A DNA stretch of 64,000 nt from Steromphala cineraria. Lineage: Eukaryota; Mollusca; Gastropoda; Trochida; Trochidae. A program made the position numbers and the translations under genes. Where the stretch lies: contig OU744724.1 of assembly GCA_916613615.1 (NCBI GenBank), positions 20,446,171 through 20,510,170 of the forward strand, in the 5' to 3' direction. The notes below the pieces were generated by a model. That model did no database searches, had not been told where the DNA came from, and was given only the letters and a program-made list of their open reading frames with translations. Below are positions 35,692 through 50,600 of the stretch, piece by piece (the stretch's first letter is position 1; the number at the start of each line of letters is the position of its first letter).

Positions 35692-38600
35692 CTACTTCTT
35701 CTCAATGAGACTGAGAATATGTTCTATATGTTTAGCCACCATGTCCACTTTGTTAGGTCTCTCCCTCGGGGTTGCTGGGGTGGTACCTCCAGCGCGGGAA
35801 CTACCTTGTGAAGACACTTGTTGGTGGGATTTGGTCTGAGAGGAAGAAGGTCCAGGTCGACTTGCCTGGGGGGTCACCCGCCCTGTCCCCGAGGATTCTG
35901 GGGAGGTGTTACGGGGAGGGTTTGATGGAGTTACGCCCCCTGTGCTTGTACTAGGAACTGGCTGTTCACTTGAGCTAGTTGATGGAACAGGTTCTACTTT
36001 CTCAGATTTCTTTTGAGACTCTGTTGTCTTTTTTGCAGGTGCTTTTTCATCTGATTCTACAGGAGTTTTGGCCTTTTCTGTTGATTCAGATTTTTTCTCG
36101 ATATCTTTCTCATCTGTCTTCTCAGGGGTAGATTTCTTGCTGTCTGATTTATCGCTTTCTTCACTGCTTAGTCTACGTCTCTTTGATGGAGTCTCACCTG
36201 TTGACCACAAAGTAGTTTGATAGAAAAAGGTCAACAAATAAATAGTCCACATTAAATTCTGCCACAATGGATAAGTTGGAATTTGACAGTGTTTATACAA
36301 ATGTAAGGTTTCTATGATAAAACAATCTAATCTTATAACCTAAAAACCATAAATTAGTGCCAAGGAAATTTTTTACGTTTGACCTGCTATGAAAAGTGGA
36401 GACTTGAGCATTCACACAATACAATTTTTAATAGGATAATGTTTCCCTTCCTAGAAGAGTGACTGAGTTGTAGCACCTCTGTGAAATATTTCAGCCATAT
36501 GTGTCTTTCCTAAAGAGGAACTCACACCAAGACAATCCCAAGCTAACAACTAACCTGAATCCTCCTCCTTCTTGCTGGATGTTTCCTGCTCCTCCTCCTC
36601 TTCCTCAGCTCCATCACTGTCCCCCGTAGCCGCTGCTTCTTTCTCTGCAGCTTCTTGTTTGCGTCTTGCCTCTGCGGCGGCTGTGGCCTCCATCTCTGCA
36701 CGCTGCTGTTGATGTTCTCGACACACCCTCAGGATGTAGTGTAAACTCTCCAGCAGCATCTGGTTCATCGTCTTTGGCATCTGAACAGTGAAGATCAGCA
36801 ACATCGTCCGTAGGTCCTGGAAACCATTAACAAATTATGTTAAAATTTGGTTGCGATCAAGCTAAAGTATGGCTGTTATGTTGGATACTTTCTATTGCTA
36901 TTGTATATCTATTCACATGTCACCTCCTCTTATATATGCTTATTGTAAATACCGATGAATAAATTTGATACATTACATGTCTCGATACACTACTTTTAGG
37001 TTTTTTTTTCAAAACAAGAGAACTATTTGGAGCTTTTGTTTTTAAAAAACAATTTTGACAAACACCTTGAAATAAAAGCTAAATAGACAATTTAAAGGCA
37101 ATGATACATATCGCAACACAAACAATAAATCACAACACATATATATTTATATATCAAATATCATAATTCCCGATATTACAATCACAACTTTAATAAGCAT
37201 AATGGCCATGCACTCACCCCGCAGACCCTATCACAGATAGAAAATAGTTCCCTCTCCGACTTCATGTTCTCCAGCGTGGCCTTTTCCGCGGTGATGGAGA
37301 CGACGAGGCTGTCGAGCAAGGTGCGACCCTGGTCACTGAGGACTTGTTGGTACACCTTGGGGAAGAAGTTGCAGAAGAACTGGTAGATGATGTGGTTGTT
37401 GAGTGACATGCGCTCGTCCATGAACACAGAGTCGATGTAGTCGATGAAGTAGCTTGTGTTGCACAGGATCTTGATGTAGTTCCGGTCAACCTGCTGTCAG
37501 ACATAATGTTAGTTAACTTCCTTGTCTTTGGTTTTTAGTGGGTGAAGCAGTAGCTGGGATTAATGAGCTTATATCAGCATCTTAGTTGACAACAGAGCTC
37601 AATGTTCATTCTTGTAAAATATTTAGTCAATAAAATAATTGTTCACGTATGTTAGAACAAGGGGTTTGTGAGAGAGACATTTTATCATGTTACCTCTGAG
37701 TGGTAGATTTCCAGCCACAGTTTGGCAAAGTATGGCGAGTGGAGAGGGACAGCTTCATAAGCCAGCATTGCACCTGGAAACACAACACGGTTATCATGTC
37801 AATACTAAGTAAGCATGGCTTTACTTCAAATCACAAGGGTATTCAGTTTGATGTATTAAATAGGACACTTGTTTCTTATATACAACAAGCTCTATGCTTA
37901 GGTCATCTTATTCATACAAAACTGATTCAAAGTGGGTTGGGGTTTTATCATGCTGCTTTTAAGTAATATTTTTATTTTATTTCTATTAGGTTGAACAAAG
38001 CCAGTTGTAATTAGAAAACAATTTGTCTACAAATAATGTCTTATTGAAAATTGTAGAGACACAATGTAGAAGCAAACTTGAGCATATTCACAGACATTGG
38101 TTTTAAAAGCCTTAAAGTCATAGCATGAGTGAGTGTTTGAGTTGGCCAAACTGGGACAGTATTCCAGCCAGTTTCATAGTCACCGCAGTCTCTGTTCTGC
38201 CATGTAATCTGAAAATATACTCACTTAGACTGATAAGAGATTCACTAAGGTTCTGCATGTTGACGGCAACACGACACATGACGTCGACCAGCTGATGGTA
38301 GGGGATAATGAAGTCGGACAGGGCCGTGTCATACACATCGTCCACTCCCTGCAATAGTAGAAAACAATCATGTGCCTAAATATATGATACAAGATTTACT
38401 GGTTATCTCTTCTACATAAATCATGAAAGTCAGTAATAAACCACCTAGTTGGAGGAAATGAGTGCAATATCTTTATCAAATTCTGTTGTGAACAGCAGAT
38501 GAATGTTCACAATTTTACCAAAAACATCTAGAACAGAACTACAAGGATGCAAACAATACTCATAGTTGATACTGCATAAGAAAATACTCCTATCAAGCCC

Positions 38601-41600
38601 AGTCATTGATATTGAACCAATGATGAATAAGTGAAACTGTCGAACATGTAATGACATTTGCATGGTCATGCGAAACTTTTCAAGATGCATTGTTACAGCA
38701 TGAGACACATACAAACATTATTACCATGAGAAGCTTTACATGCTGATGAGGAAATCACCTGGATTCCTTCCAGTATATCAGGTGAATCTCTTACCTTGTG
38801 GACCTCCACCTGACTGACATGAAGGAACATCTGGAACTGCGGTCTTGGGGGACGGATATTCGATTTGGACCCAATCGGTTTCTGGCCCTTCCTTGGGAAA
38901 TATGGGCCTGTCGTCACTGAAAAAGAAAATATATCAATAAACTTTCCTTTAGAAAACCATATACAAATTATTTGTAGAGTATTTACACAAAACTCCCAGG
39001 AAAACTTATATGGCAAAATGTAGGTATTGTAATGATAAGAACACTTGTTAGGAAGTTGTTTTACTTTGTTACAACCTTCATGGGTGCAGCAGCTTATCAT
39101 TTTGCATAAAAATAAATATCATCTTGATCAATATTTGAGCAAAATTATTATTGTCAAGCAAATGAGCGAGAGTTACGTTTAAGCAATCCTGTAATTGCAT
39201 GCAAATGGGTGCGACATACCTGGTATATTTTGGTCCTGGAAAGCGCTGTGAGATTGAACAAGGATTGGCACAATGCAAGCAATGCACTCACTTTGGAATG
39301 TTAGTATCATTTGCTTTAGCACATCTGCAAAGAAAATCAAAAATTGTTTTAAACATCATCACACTATGTTGGGCAAGTAACCATGTACTGGTAACTCACA
39401 AGCCATAACAGTTTTACAGGACATTGCACAGGTTTTGTAAATTTTGTTGCTAAATGAAATATTTCAGTGAAATCTTGAAGAAATTAGAAGCAGGGTCATC
39501 TTACCAAGATTCATACATAGCTAGTCACAACCCATATCAAATCTTTCAATGAAACCACATTTTAGTATGATTTTTGTGACATGATGGTGTTAAACAACAA
39601 CATATAATCATCCATTAAAAGGAAAATCTTTATCAACATTTTATCAAATGTTAAACATCAATTTCTTTTTCAAAGACTCCTACAATAGAAAATGGACTCC
39701 AGGACTCTCAGTTTTGATATACTATGTAAAACCCTGACTCTGTACAAAGTATTGACTGACCGAGACTAATACTCCGAACTTCAGGCGGTGTGTACGAGTT
39801 GAGCAATGTCAGCAGCTTCTTGGCCAGTTCGTATCTCTCCTCCCAGTTCAACAGGTATGCCTTCACATCCGCTAGCTGAGCACCTGCATATACATACGAT
39901 AAGATGAATAGAAGGCATAAAAACTGGTTTTCTTTGGCATACAGTATAACTTATTTATTCACATGCCAATGGAGTATATTGTTCCCTAGTTGAGAGTTTC
40001 ATTTATTATGAAAACTAATATCCTCAAAAACATTTGCAGCAAATTTTTTTTTCCTCTAAGTATTTCTTGTACTATTAACAAATATAACCATAATACATTT
40101 TGCAAACACACTTTTTCATTTGAAAGGTGACATAAAAGCAGACTGTGCCAATGGCAGAATTCTACCCAATAAAAGCTTCAAAAGTTTATGCTCTGGCAAT
40201 ACTGCAAATTATCAATTGAAGAGAAAATTCCCACCTTTCTTCTCATGGCATTCCTTTCCACACTCCAACACATGAAGGAGAATGGTTAACAGATCCACTA
40301 TGTCACCAGTCACATGACACGCTGTAGCCTCGTGGTACATCGCATGTAGAGTGAAGAATGCCTGGAACAAAGCTTTCTGTTTGTAAAGGGTACAATTTCA
40401 AAAACTATGATTTTACAATAAGATAATAATGCAATGATATTATCAGAATATGAATAGATAATTATAAACCATTCTCATGTTGAAAATCATTTTAGGCAAT
40501 ACTAATGATCTGAAAACAGGTGCATAATGTTATTTTTACATGATGAAAATTATTTACAAGACAAAACTAAGTTTTAGATTAACTGATGAGTTATTTTAAT
40601 TTCAACCATGCATAAATCTTTTGAAATTGTAGTTTAATTGTACTATACTTGAAAATTCAACACATGAACTTTAAATTTAAATAAATGAATTACCTAAAAC
40701 CTTCAAAATTTACACTGAGTTACCATGCAATTAGAAGCAGCTATACTAAATGACCTCAATAAAGAATATACATTTTGAAGACATGAATATTTTGCTACTC
40801 ACCTCTGTGATCATCTGAAGACCCTGATTGTAGATGAGAAGTATTCTGTCCTCTCGACTTTCTACTAATATCTTAAATGCACTGAAAACAAAACAAGGAT
40901 GGGTAATATACTTCCTTTACAAGGAATAAGAGGGGCTTATGCCATTCTTCATAATGAAACATTAGTTGACATATGAACTGTTCCTTCAGTGTGATTGTAG
41001 AGTCTCATGACTTTATTCATTCTGCCCATCTTGTTGTAATATATATATGTTCATATGAAGCTGTACCAAACACTTTCTGTAAGACATCGTACTGGTAAGA
41101 ATATTGGCAAAATGGTTCTTAACATTAACTAACTCACTCAATTAATTAATTTTTCCTTTTGGGGTAGGAAATGAAACTGACTGTTCCACAACTATTTTTG
41201 TAAAATGATGATAATTATGCCAAAAGAATATTTTTGACAAAAAGATTTTGAACGAATATTCTCTCGCTGGTAGCAGTGATTGAAATAGCTTCCAGTCAGA
41301 CGATCAATTGTACTTAAATTTAAGTTGGAAAACAGATGAATTGATAAGCGGACACATCACAGAGAAAGTAACAACCCGTAAAGACACAAGTAGGTACCTG
41401 ATGAGAGTCTGCCACATGGACCGAGCGTCGAGCACCTGCAGGTACATGAGTATAGTTGCCCTCTTGAAGGAGCCGATAACCTTCACCTCTTCCTCCCCAC
41501 TGTCGGGGTAGCGCGTCACCATCAGCTTCATCATCTTGAACAACTCCTCCACCGCCTGCAGCAACAACAACATTGATTCTATTTTACTCATACATAGGGA

Positions 41601-44600
41601 ACAGTGGAGCTAGTCGAAGAGTATCAGAACATCAATGTAGAACATTCTTCTTTGTCTCTTCAATATTGTACTACCGGTATTTATAATGACAACAAACGCA
41701 ACGGTAACATTCAAAGATTTAATATATACACAGGTTTGGCGTTATGGGGAATTCTCATTGATCTAGACTACCCTTGACCGAGCATCGATCAAGCCCCATC
41801 ATGGGGCCAATTTGGCACAAAACATGATATGATACCAAACTGGTGGTAATAAGCGGTAGTACACAGCCAAGCATTGACTACGCCCAAGCATTGGGACCAA
41901 AACTGGCATGAATTCTGAGCCTCAGAAGTTGTCCAGTTTTGGCTACTGTTAATACGAAAGTGAAACGGTAGTACATACCCAAGCATTGACTACGCCCAAG
42001 CATTGGGACCAAAACTGGCATGAATTCTGAGCCTAGAAGTCGTCCAGTTTTGGCTACTGTTACATAACAAAACAGAGCTAGTTATTAAAACATGAGTGGA
42101 GGGGATGAATTATCATCCATGATGATTAATAAACGCCACAATGGAATGATATGAATGGAAGAATATCATGAGAATACCCCAAAGCTTCTAGTTATGTTTC
42201 GATATTGATGTACATTTGAAGCAGACTAACTGCAACAGCTTTGTTCTTATCTTACAAATACACAATACTTTACATGTTGAGGCGTGAGACATTGTTGAGT
42301 TATTATTATTATCATTATTACTAATTATTTGTATAGCACCAATATCCAGCTCAGAGAGCGCTGCTCAAAGGCGCTTTAGCTTTCCCTCGATCATTGGATA
42401 TCAAACTTCATGACACTTCTTTTACCATCTCTTCTCCCGGGCGAGCATACAACACGTGCAGTCATTGGACACACAGCGTCAATGTAACTCTCAATTCTTA
42501 CAAGGTACCCATTTACAGCTGGGTGGACTTGGACACATAGTCACAGTATTTTGTCCAAGTATACTGCACGTTGCTGTCGCAACTAGGTGTCTGCATGTTT
42601 TCATGCTGCCACCAGCTGGTCAACGGATTTGTGGGTTCTTTTAAGTGCACAGGGTTGTGTACTGTACACAGGGGGTTGTGACAACACTGAAAGAGTTTGC
42701 ACAGAAAGTTGACTCCAAGGTTTTTACACCCGGTCACAGGTGGGGCTCGAACCCGGTACGTCAGGCTTGCTAGCCTGGCGGTTTAGCCCACACGGCCATG
42801 TGCCACTTGTTTTGCTCTGGTAACGATATGATTACGAGCAGACAGACGGATGGATAGGGTTATGACTATATCCAATGGTATTACATACCGGTTTGTTAAA
42901 AAAAGAAAACTTAAGGAACTAACCAGAGTGTACTGTGTGGGGTAGAGAGTGATGTTCTTGAAGGCCCAGGCAATGTTCTGATGCTGGGCCAGTTGTCGTG
43001 TGAACTGTCGGGACTGCTGACAACACATACGCAACAACCCATAGTACGCTGGCAGCATCACTCGGTTGAACATCACCACGTCCTGGTCATCATGGTCAGC
43101 ACTACAACATTCATTTGATAATCATCTCAACATCTTGTCTTTAAAATGAAATGTCAGCTTCATATTATGAAACAAGATTAATATTTCTTATTGCTTGAAT
43201 TGAAAATTAGCATCACCACATTCCTGTCATAACAACAGTATGATCTCATCCCTACGAACAAGAGGCTATAACACATGATACTTACAGAATGTAACTGAAG
43301 GCAATATTCTTGCAGACATGTGGGTTGGACACGATGAGCTTCACATTCTCCGGACAGTCCACACACACCTGGTACCAGAAGAGCAGCAGAGTCTGGAACA
43401 CAGAGGCACTTTTGTAGTGTGGGGCTTGTTGGAGAAACGATCAGCAATCCATGCTGGCTTGTGTGAGTTATTGCCAGTGTCTAACCATTGCATTGCTTAT
43501 CAAGGAGGTTGGTTGATTGTAAGGATTAAATGTTGTTTTGAAAGTTTATTGAAAGCAAAAAATACCCTGTGTGATTTAACACTATTTAGATACTATCATG
43601 ATGTCATTTTATGAGAAAGCTAAATAAACTCTTGTGAAAGGAGATTGACAAGTTCTATTAATGGTATCTTGTTTGTTGTTATCTTTGAATAAGGAAGTTG
43701 TGAAAATATTTTGGGTTTGAAATTAATTCTTTTTTTAAACATTTATAGAGAAATATTTAAACATTTATAGAGAAATAGAGAAAATTATAGACCTTTAGTC
43801 ACTGCATCATTAAATCAAATCAAGTTTATTTCGTATAAGGCCTTGGGCCCACGTACAATACAAAATAACAACACTGCATCATTAAGAGAACAGTGAGTCC
43901 CTGCTGCAACTAGCTAACAATGATGGGTGGATGATAACAAGCTGACTAACCTGTTTGTTGTGATGCATGGAGATTTGAGGCTCTGAAAGCTTTGGTTGAA
44001 ACAGCTGCCACAGATCAAGGAAAAACTCACCAAACTGAAACCAAACACAATTACTGTAAACTACATAATAAAACTCACTCTCATTAGGCAACCCTGACAA
44101 GACTGCTATGTAATTGTGTCTATTTCTTGTTGTAAAAACTGTCTACTGGAACACAAAACTTGCAATTGTTTGAAAGGCAACAATTGATCGTAACTAAAAA
44201 TAATGACCTACATTTGATTATTACCGTATATTACAGTCTATAAGGCGAGTTTTTTATACCAGAAATTCGGGGGTCAAAGAAGGGGGTCACCTAATAGACA
44301 AGGTCAAAAACTAGAGGCCAAGTGAGGGGTATCTGCCAACCCAACAAGTCAAACGAGTCAATGTTTACACCGGATGTCCATTACACAATCATCGATGTCA
44401 TCTCAAATTTAATCTTGTAAAATAAAATACCTTTGTCTAATTGTTCATTTTAAATGAAAATATAGAGAGAAATAAGAATGAAAATTCAAAATAACTTATC
44501 AATAAAAATTATCCATGTACTGGACCAAAGGAAATATTCAACATGTGTTTGCTTGCCGATGACATGTTATGTTAGTGTCGGTGTCATACGAGATAGAACC

Positions 44601-47600
44601 TCGTGATGAAATAACTTGACATAATTAAAGATAACAATACATTTATAATGATTAATTTATTAATTAACATTGTTTTGATGACTGATATTGTGATAATATT
44701 TTTCTCTATGCATATATTTAACAAAACTTATGCTGCCCAAATTATTTTATCAATTATGAAGGCGATGTATAACTCATTTTTTACTAGGCAGCAATTATTC
44801 TTTACACTGGTTGGGCTTTTTCAATATGCAATTTGTGTTAGATTTTCTGATTGGTGCACTATTACAACTTCCGTTCTTTTAACGAATGAAAAGGCTTGAA
44901 ACAAATATAGCATTACCAGTACGTTGACTGAACGTTTGTTTAGATTTCTGAATGAGAATTATGAAAACGAAACATGACACAGTAATGGGAGTTTGTTGAC
45001 TGTAGCCTTGCTTGTTATCAGAAGCAAATGATAAATCATTGAATAAAATAACAAACACTGTAAGTAATTTATTTATTTTTTAATTACACATGACATTTCA
45101 CTTAAAAATTACCGACCTAAATTTACCCTTACGCAATCTTGTCAACGAGTTGTCTGTCATGTCGACTGTTTCAACGACCTGCTAGAAGGGGGGTCGCCTT
45201 ATTAATGAGATATATTATTTTGGCAGCAATTTGGGGGGCTGAGAAAGGGGGTCGCCCTATGTACGAGGTCGCCGTATACATTGTAATATACAGTACTATA
45301 GGACCAATTTATGGAACAACCGGCTGTTCTGTTGTTGCATAGCAATCCCATACCCTATAAGCTTAAGTATAACCAGGCTACCACAACGCTTTTCTGCAAA
45401 ATCATGTTTCAGAACATAAACTTCAAGTGAACTCAAGAAAGAAACAGTAGTATAATTTAGACTTATAATACTCAAAGATTAACCAAAACAGATGAATGAA
45501 ACTTACCAGGAGTTTTTCCTGCTTTGAAATGAGACAATAGGTCATCACAGCGAAGTAGCACATCAGTTTCATTGTCCCATGTACAGTAGGATCTTAAAAA
45601 GAACATTCATATGACATTACTGAAATTGTTTAAGGCATTTTTCTTACATAAAATTACTGATTTCATAGATAACTGGCTACTTCGATGAAAAGCAACAAAT
45701 CTTTGTTGGTTTACGTTTTTATTTACATCATAAGAAACATGACATTTATATAGACCTATATGTTGTAAATGTCTTCCTTCTTCTTCTAAAAGGTATCTGT
45801 TTCATTGAAAGGGATTGGTAGACAAGCCCATTGGCTTCTATCAAAACCTCACAAAAAATAAGTTGGCTTCAGAAAACCAAAAGGTCTGTAAACTTGTACA
45901 CTTACCGACATATAGTCTTGCTCTTGATAACAAACCCAGGAGATGTTCATACACCTGCAATTGAAACATTAACTTTTAAACAGCTGAAATAAACAAAGCA
46001 AGAACATTTGGAATGATAACTGGTCAAGATATATCCATAGCCCTTGATATTTTGGATGGCTCGAGAAACCAACCTACTTGCATGCAACTTATCTAAAGAA
46101 TTTTACAAAAGGGTATGGAGACTTGCCACTTAATATCGTCACACTTACCCGATGCAGCTGCATCAAAGCATCAGTTGTCATCTGAAAAACAAACATACAT
46201 GTAGATTTTGCCATTTTCTTGCTTAAAACACAATCTTAAGTCTCAATGATAGCCCTTAGACGCTGCTAATGGAGTCAACTTTGTAAAGATTGATCGTGAA
46301 ATAAGCCCCTGTTTAAGCAAGAAGCATCATTAGACTTAAAAAGAGAAACATCTGATTAACCTGTTAATAAATTAGTTAAATAATTAAAGAGGTGTTTTCA
46401 GAAAATAACAATAGACAAGTTATGCATATATTTATCAAGAGATCAATCAATAATTCTATGAGTCTGTCAATTATTTGTATACCAAATAAAATGAAGAGAT
46501 TTCACAAGGCGGTCCTTCTGAGATATTAACTTGACAATCGATCAGTCGGTTGACTGTTTTTCCTTATCTAACAGAGTCAATTAAAGAAAAGAACTCACAG
46601 GGATATCCTTGTTCGATATCAACTTGACAATCTATCAGTCTGTTGACTACTTTGCGTTATCTAATATAGTCAATTCAAGAAGAGAACTCACAGGGAAGTC
46701 CTTGTGAGGACTGAGCATGCTGCGGGCTGACCGGAAGGACTGTCGGAACTGAGAGTTTGGCACCAGCGACACCAGCAGGAAGGAGGCAGCTGCAACAGAG
46801 GATAGAGATATATTGATGATAGATATTGAATACTGACATTAACTGCTGTAATAACAACCTCATACAAGAGTATCTTCCTATCTGCAGAAGAAGGAAGGTT
46901 GAGAAATGTGCAACTGTTACTAGCAAATTTTCTTTGCGATGAAAAAGTATTTTCTTTTTCTTTTGGGGTTCAAGTTGAAATGAGACTCAAATGAAAAACT
47001 TATTCAGTATTTTCACATTAGAGATCTAACCTTAAATCTCAAGCAAGAGTTATAACCAAGATTTGTTATGATGACTTGGCGTACCATTGCGGACCCTGAC
47101 GTTGTTATGTGCAAGGAGATACTGCTCGACCCAGTTGTCCATCTGGTTGATTGTCCAGGCCTGAGCCAGCTTGTTGCGAGTCACTTGTGTCGTCATCCAC
47201 TCAAGACACTGCTGAGGGCAGCACTTCGTTAGCTGCGGGAGGAACACAAGTCAAGAATATTGTCAGTATGTGTGCTAAAAGGAAAGCTTTGTAAGGAAAG
47301 CAGAATGAAGATTCACTAACTCATACTGTGAGTCTTCTAGTCTTGCTATGAAAAGATGAAGATAGTTCAAGATACCCTGAATCCCTCCTTGGCAAGAGAA
47401 GAACTTTAAATCAAGCCGTAGGTTTGTAAATTACACAAATAACAACTTATCAGGAGTGTAAAATATTTGTTTTGGTAATATCATGGTTTACTCACGTCCC
47501 AGAAGCGCTGCAGCACATACTGAGTGTAGGGAGGCATACCGGGCGGTCCCCCAACAAACTCCACCAGCATCGACAGCAGCTTGAAGAATGGCTGGGATTG

Positions 47601-50600
47601 CTGCAGGCACCACACGAGAAATGTTTGTATTGAATGTGAGGAATCCATGTGAAACTTTACCAAGACATTAAGTACAAGTAAATATTTCTCTGCGCAGTTA
47701 TGATTTTTTTAAAGTTGAGTCTTCATTGCATTCATCTAGGTAAACAGAATTTTTATTCTTGCTTGGCTTATTCTTCTTAAATGATACTTATCAGATCTAT
47801 TATTTATTTTTACTTCAACGTTAATTGATAATTTTTTTTATGTAGGATGTTTATTTGAGGAGAACATATACATTTCCATGGAAAAAAGTATCAAATGCAA
47901 AATAATTTTACCAAAAATGATTGCATAATGAATCTCCTACCTCTGGATTCAGTTTCCTGATTGCACCAAACACCATAGTCACCACCTGAAATAAAACAAG
48001 CAAATTGCGTAAAAATTTATTTTGGATAGGATAACAAATAGGATGCCTTCATATCACCAACTTTCAAAGTTCATGAAGATGTGAATTTTTGTTATCTAAA
48101 TCAGTTTTGTAACAAAGGACTACTTACTGCCACAGCCAGAGTCTCGTTGTATCTTGTGAGACTGAAGATGAGATTGCACGTTTGCCTTATGTTGATGTTG
48201 TCCCGGATTTGATTGAAAAGAAATGGAAACCCCTGGAAATTGAAAGAAACATAATTACAGTAACTGCCAGCAGCATACAGACACATATTTTACAATTAAC
48301 AATATCTTGTGATAATTGTGTCAACCTTGTTAGCACTATTTTAACACCATTGAAAAGTTGATGGAAAAGTTCAAACAGGTGCACTTACTTATGACTTACG
48401 ACAAAAAAACTTAACTGGGTACTCTTTCCTAATATCAAAAGTAACTATGGATGATAGTATTATTAAGCGTATTAATTAACTTTCACTGCAAGCTTTTTAA
48501 GGTTTTTCTTTAATTATATCATTAATATCAAACAACATACCATTTGCAAATCTTAATCTTATTCAACACTTTTTAGATGATTTTGACAATGATAATAAAA
48601 TCAACATTATGTACCATATTAATACATATTATGAGTTGTCATCAATTTGCTGGAAAAATGACTGTAATTTATTCCAATCAAAGTTCACTTTCAAAACAAT
48701 AAAGATTATCTTATCTTATATATTCGACTCATTGGCTGTTGAAAGGTTATACGTCACATGACTGGTCACATGACACCTATTCTGAGACCTGACAGACTGA
48801 CCTTGCCACCAATGATAGAGCTGTAGTCCTTGTCGGAGAGTTGGAGCTGCTTCTCTGACCGAGACTTCTCTACCAGCAGGGCGATGAGAGAGATCATCTT
48901 CTCCAGGGACATGGGGCGGTAGTTGTCGTCCGTCAGAGATATCACATCCTCCTCCTCTTCATCGTCAGACAAGATCTCAACCTGGGCCACACAAGAAGAG
49001 ATCATGAATCTTATATACAGCATATCCAAAATCAAAGGAAAAGTATTACTCTTTTTTTCTTTAGGACACCAGTATTGTCTGTTGTGCACAGGGGAAGTCA
49101 ATTATTAAAGGGTGAATTAAAGTAAAGAATGAAACAACAAACATAACATGGACAAAATTAAAAATAATCTTAAGTCAACCAATTGCTAAGAAAAACTTTA
49201 TGTTACAATTCTGTTACATGACAATTTCATTTGATTAACTGTAATTTATATGATTCTAATTTTCATATTCATAAATGCGTAGAAGATACTTTAGATATTC
49301 AACTCACATAGTTTTCCTGTGCCTTCTGTCCCATGTAGAAAGCGATCATGGTGGAGATAGCGTTGATGCTGATAAGGAAGTTACACTCCTCCTCTCCAGA
49401 CTTGGCAAACTCCAGCAGGAATGCGAAGTATTCTGTCAGATACTTGCTGTGGGGCCGCACTCCGTGCTCAATCTGTGGAGAACATTACTTCTTATTTCTA
49501 TGTACATGAGCACCTATGCCCAACTAATGCATGTGTACTAAGGCGCTACTAATTCTTATAAGACTACTTACTTTGTATAATTGGTTACAAAACTAATTCA
49601 CTTCACCATCTGTCAAACCAGTACGACTACCCTGTCAATGATTTTTTTCATAGATACCAAAAGCACACTAATGTTCAAAAAGGCTAAAAAATATTTGTTA
49701 AAAAACAACTGAATCTTTACGTCTTATTGTTCAGAAAGTAGAAAAGATCCCTATAAAAGTTGTAGCTTAAATCTCATAAAGTTCTAAAGCTATACTCTGG
49801 AAATAAAACGTCATGAAAGTGGGCAATTAGGGTAAGAATTTCTTAATTTTTTATTTATCTGGGGTTTGATCCTAAGAATCTAAACACTATTTTTATAAAG
49901 GTATTGTCAGTTCAATAGCGAATTTGAACTTTTAGAGTCGATCATATTCAGAGTTTTGCTCAAGACAATTTCATGTCGAGCGCTATATAACCATGACTAT
50001 GTCATAGCAGGACATCACTTTTCAACGTAAGAATATTAGAATCATTGACATCTTATGTAAAATGAACCAAAATGAAAAGAGAAATGCTTACAATTGTGAG
50101 CATCTTTTTGATAAATCGAGTAACACAGGACCTATTTCCAATTTCCGACACATCAACAATGCCATCCTCACTGAAAGGAAAAGAGAGAAATCAGATATTA
50201 TGAATATGACAACAATGATAAATACAGAACACAAAGGACAGCTGATCAAAAATAAATTGATGAAAGATACGAGTTGTATTTACCAACAGAAAGTTTATTA
50301 TAATTGTGAGAATGTGACGACTGACCTTTCCATGACAGGTTGCATGTAGAGATCAAAGTGGGAATGTCTCAGTTGGGTGATCACATGGATAACCAGTCTT
50401 TGGAACATCTGAAACATGAATTAAAGAGGATAAAACATCATAGATGATGGAAGGATTTCATGGATGTTTGTGTAGGAATAACATTTCATAAAGATTGGTC
50501 TCATTTTTGAAGAGGATAAAACAATTATAGATGATGGAAGGATTTCAGTGATGTTTGTGTAGATTGGGCTCATGTTTCATAGGATGGATCTAATGGATCT

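Noticed and set aside
35772..35954. Plus-strand 60-codon open frame
   Set aside because: Lies entirely antisense to the last USP34 exon; a shadow of that coding sequence.
38445..39100. Long minus-strand open frames covering USP34 introns
   Set aside because: Only the part 38795-38916 matches USP34 (GPYFPRKGQ...SNIRPPRP) and is bounded by splice sites; the rest is intron read-through.
42730..42808. tRNA gene on the minus strand (box A and box B present)
   Set aside because: The tRNA-like head continues directly into a SINE body and a simple-repeat tail, and the acceptor stem does not close. It is a SINE promoter, not a tRNA gene.
49200..50060. Search for an additional USP34 exon between 49472 and 50092
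   Set aside because: Exons 50092-50170 and 49308-49472 join in phase (LTI to IEHGVRPHS, as in the human order), so no exon is missing here.
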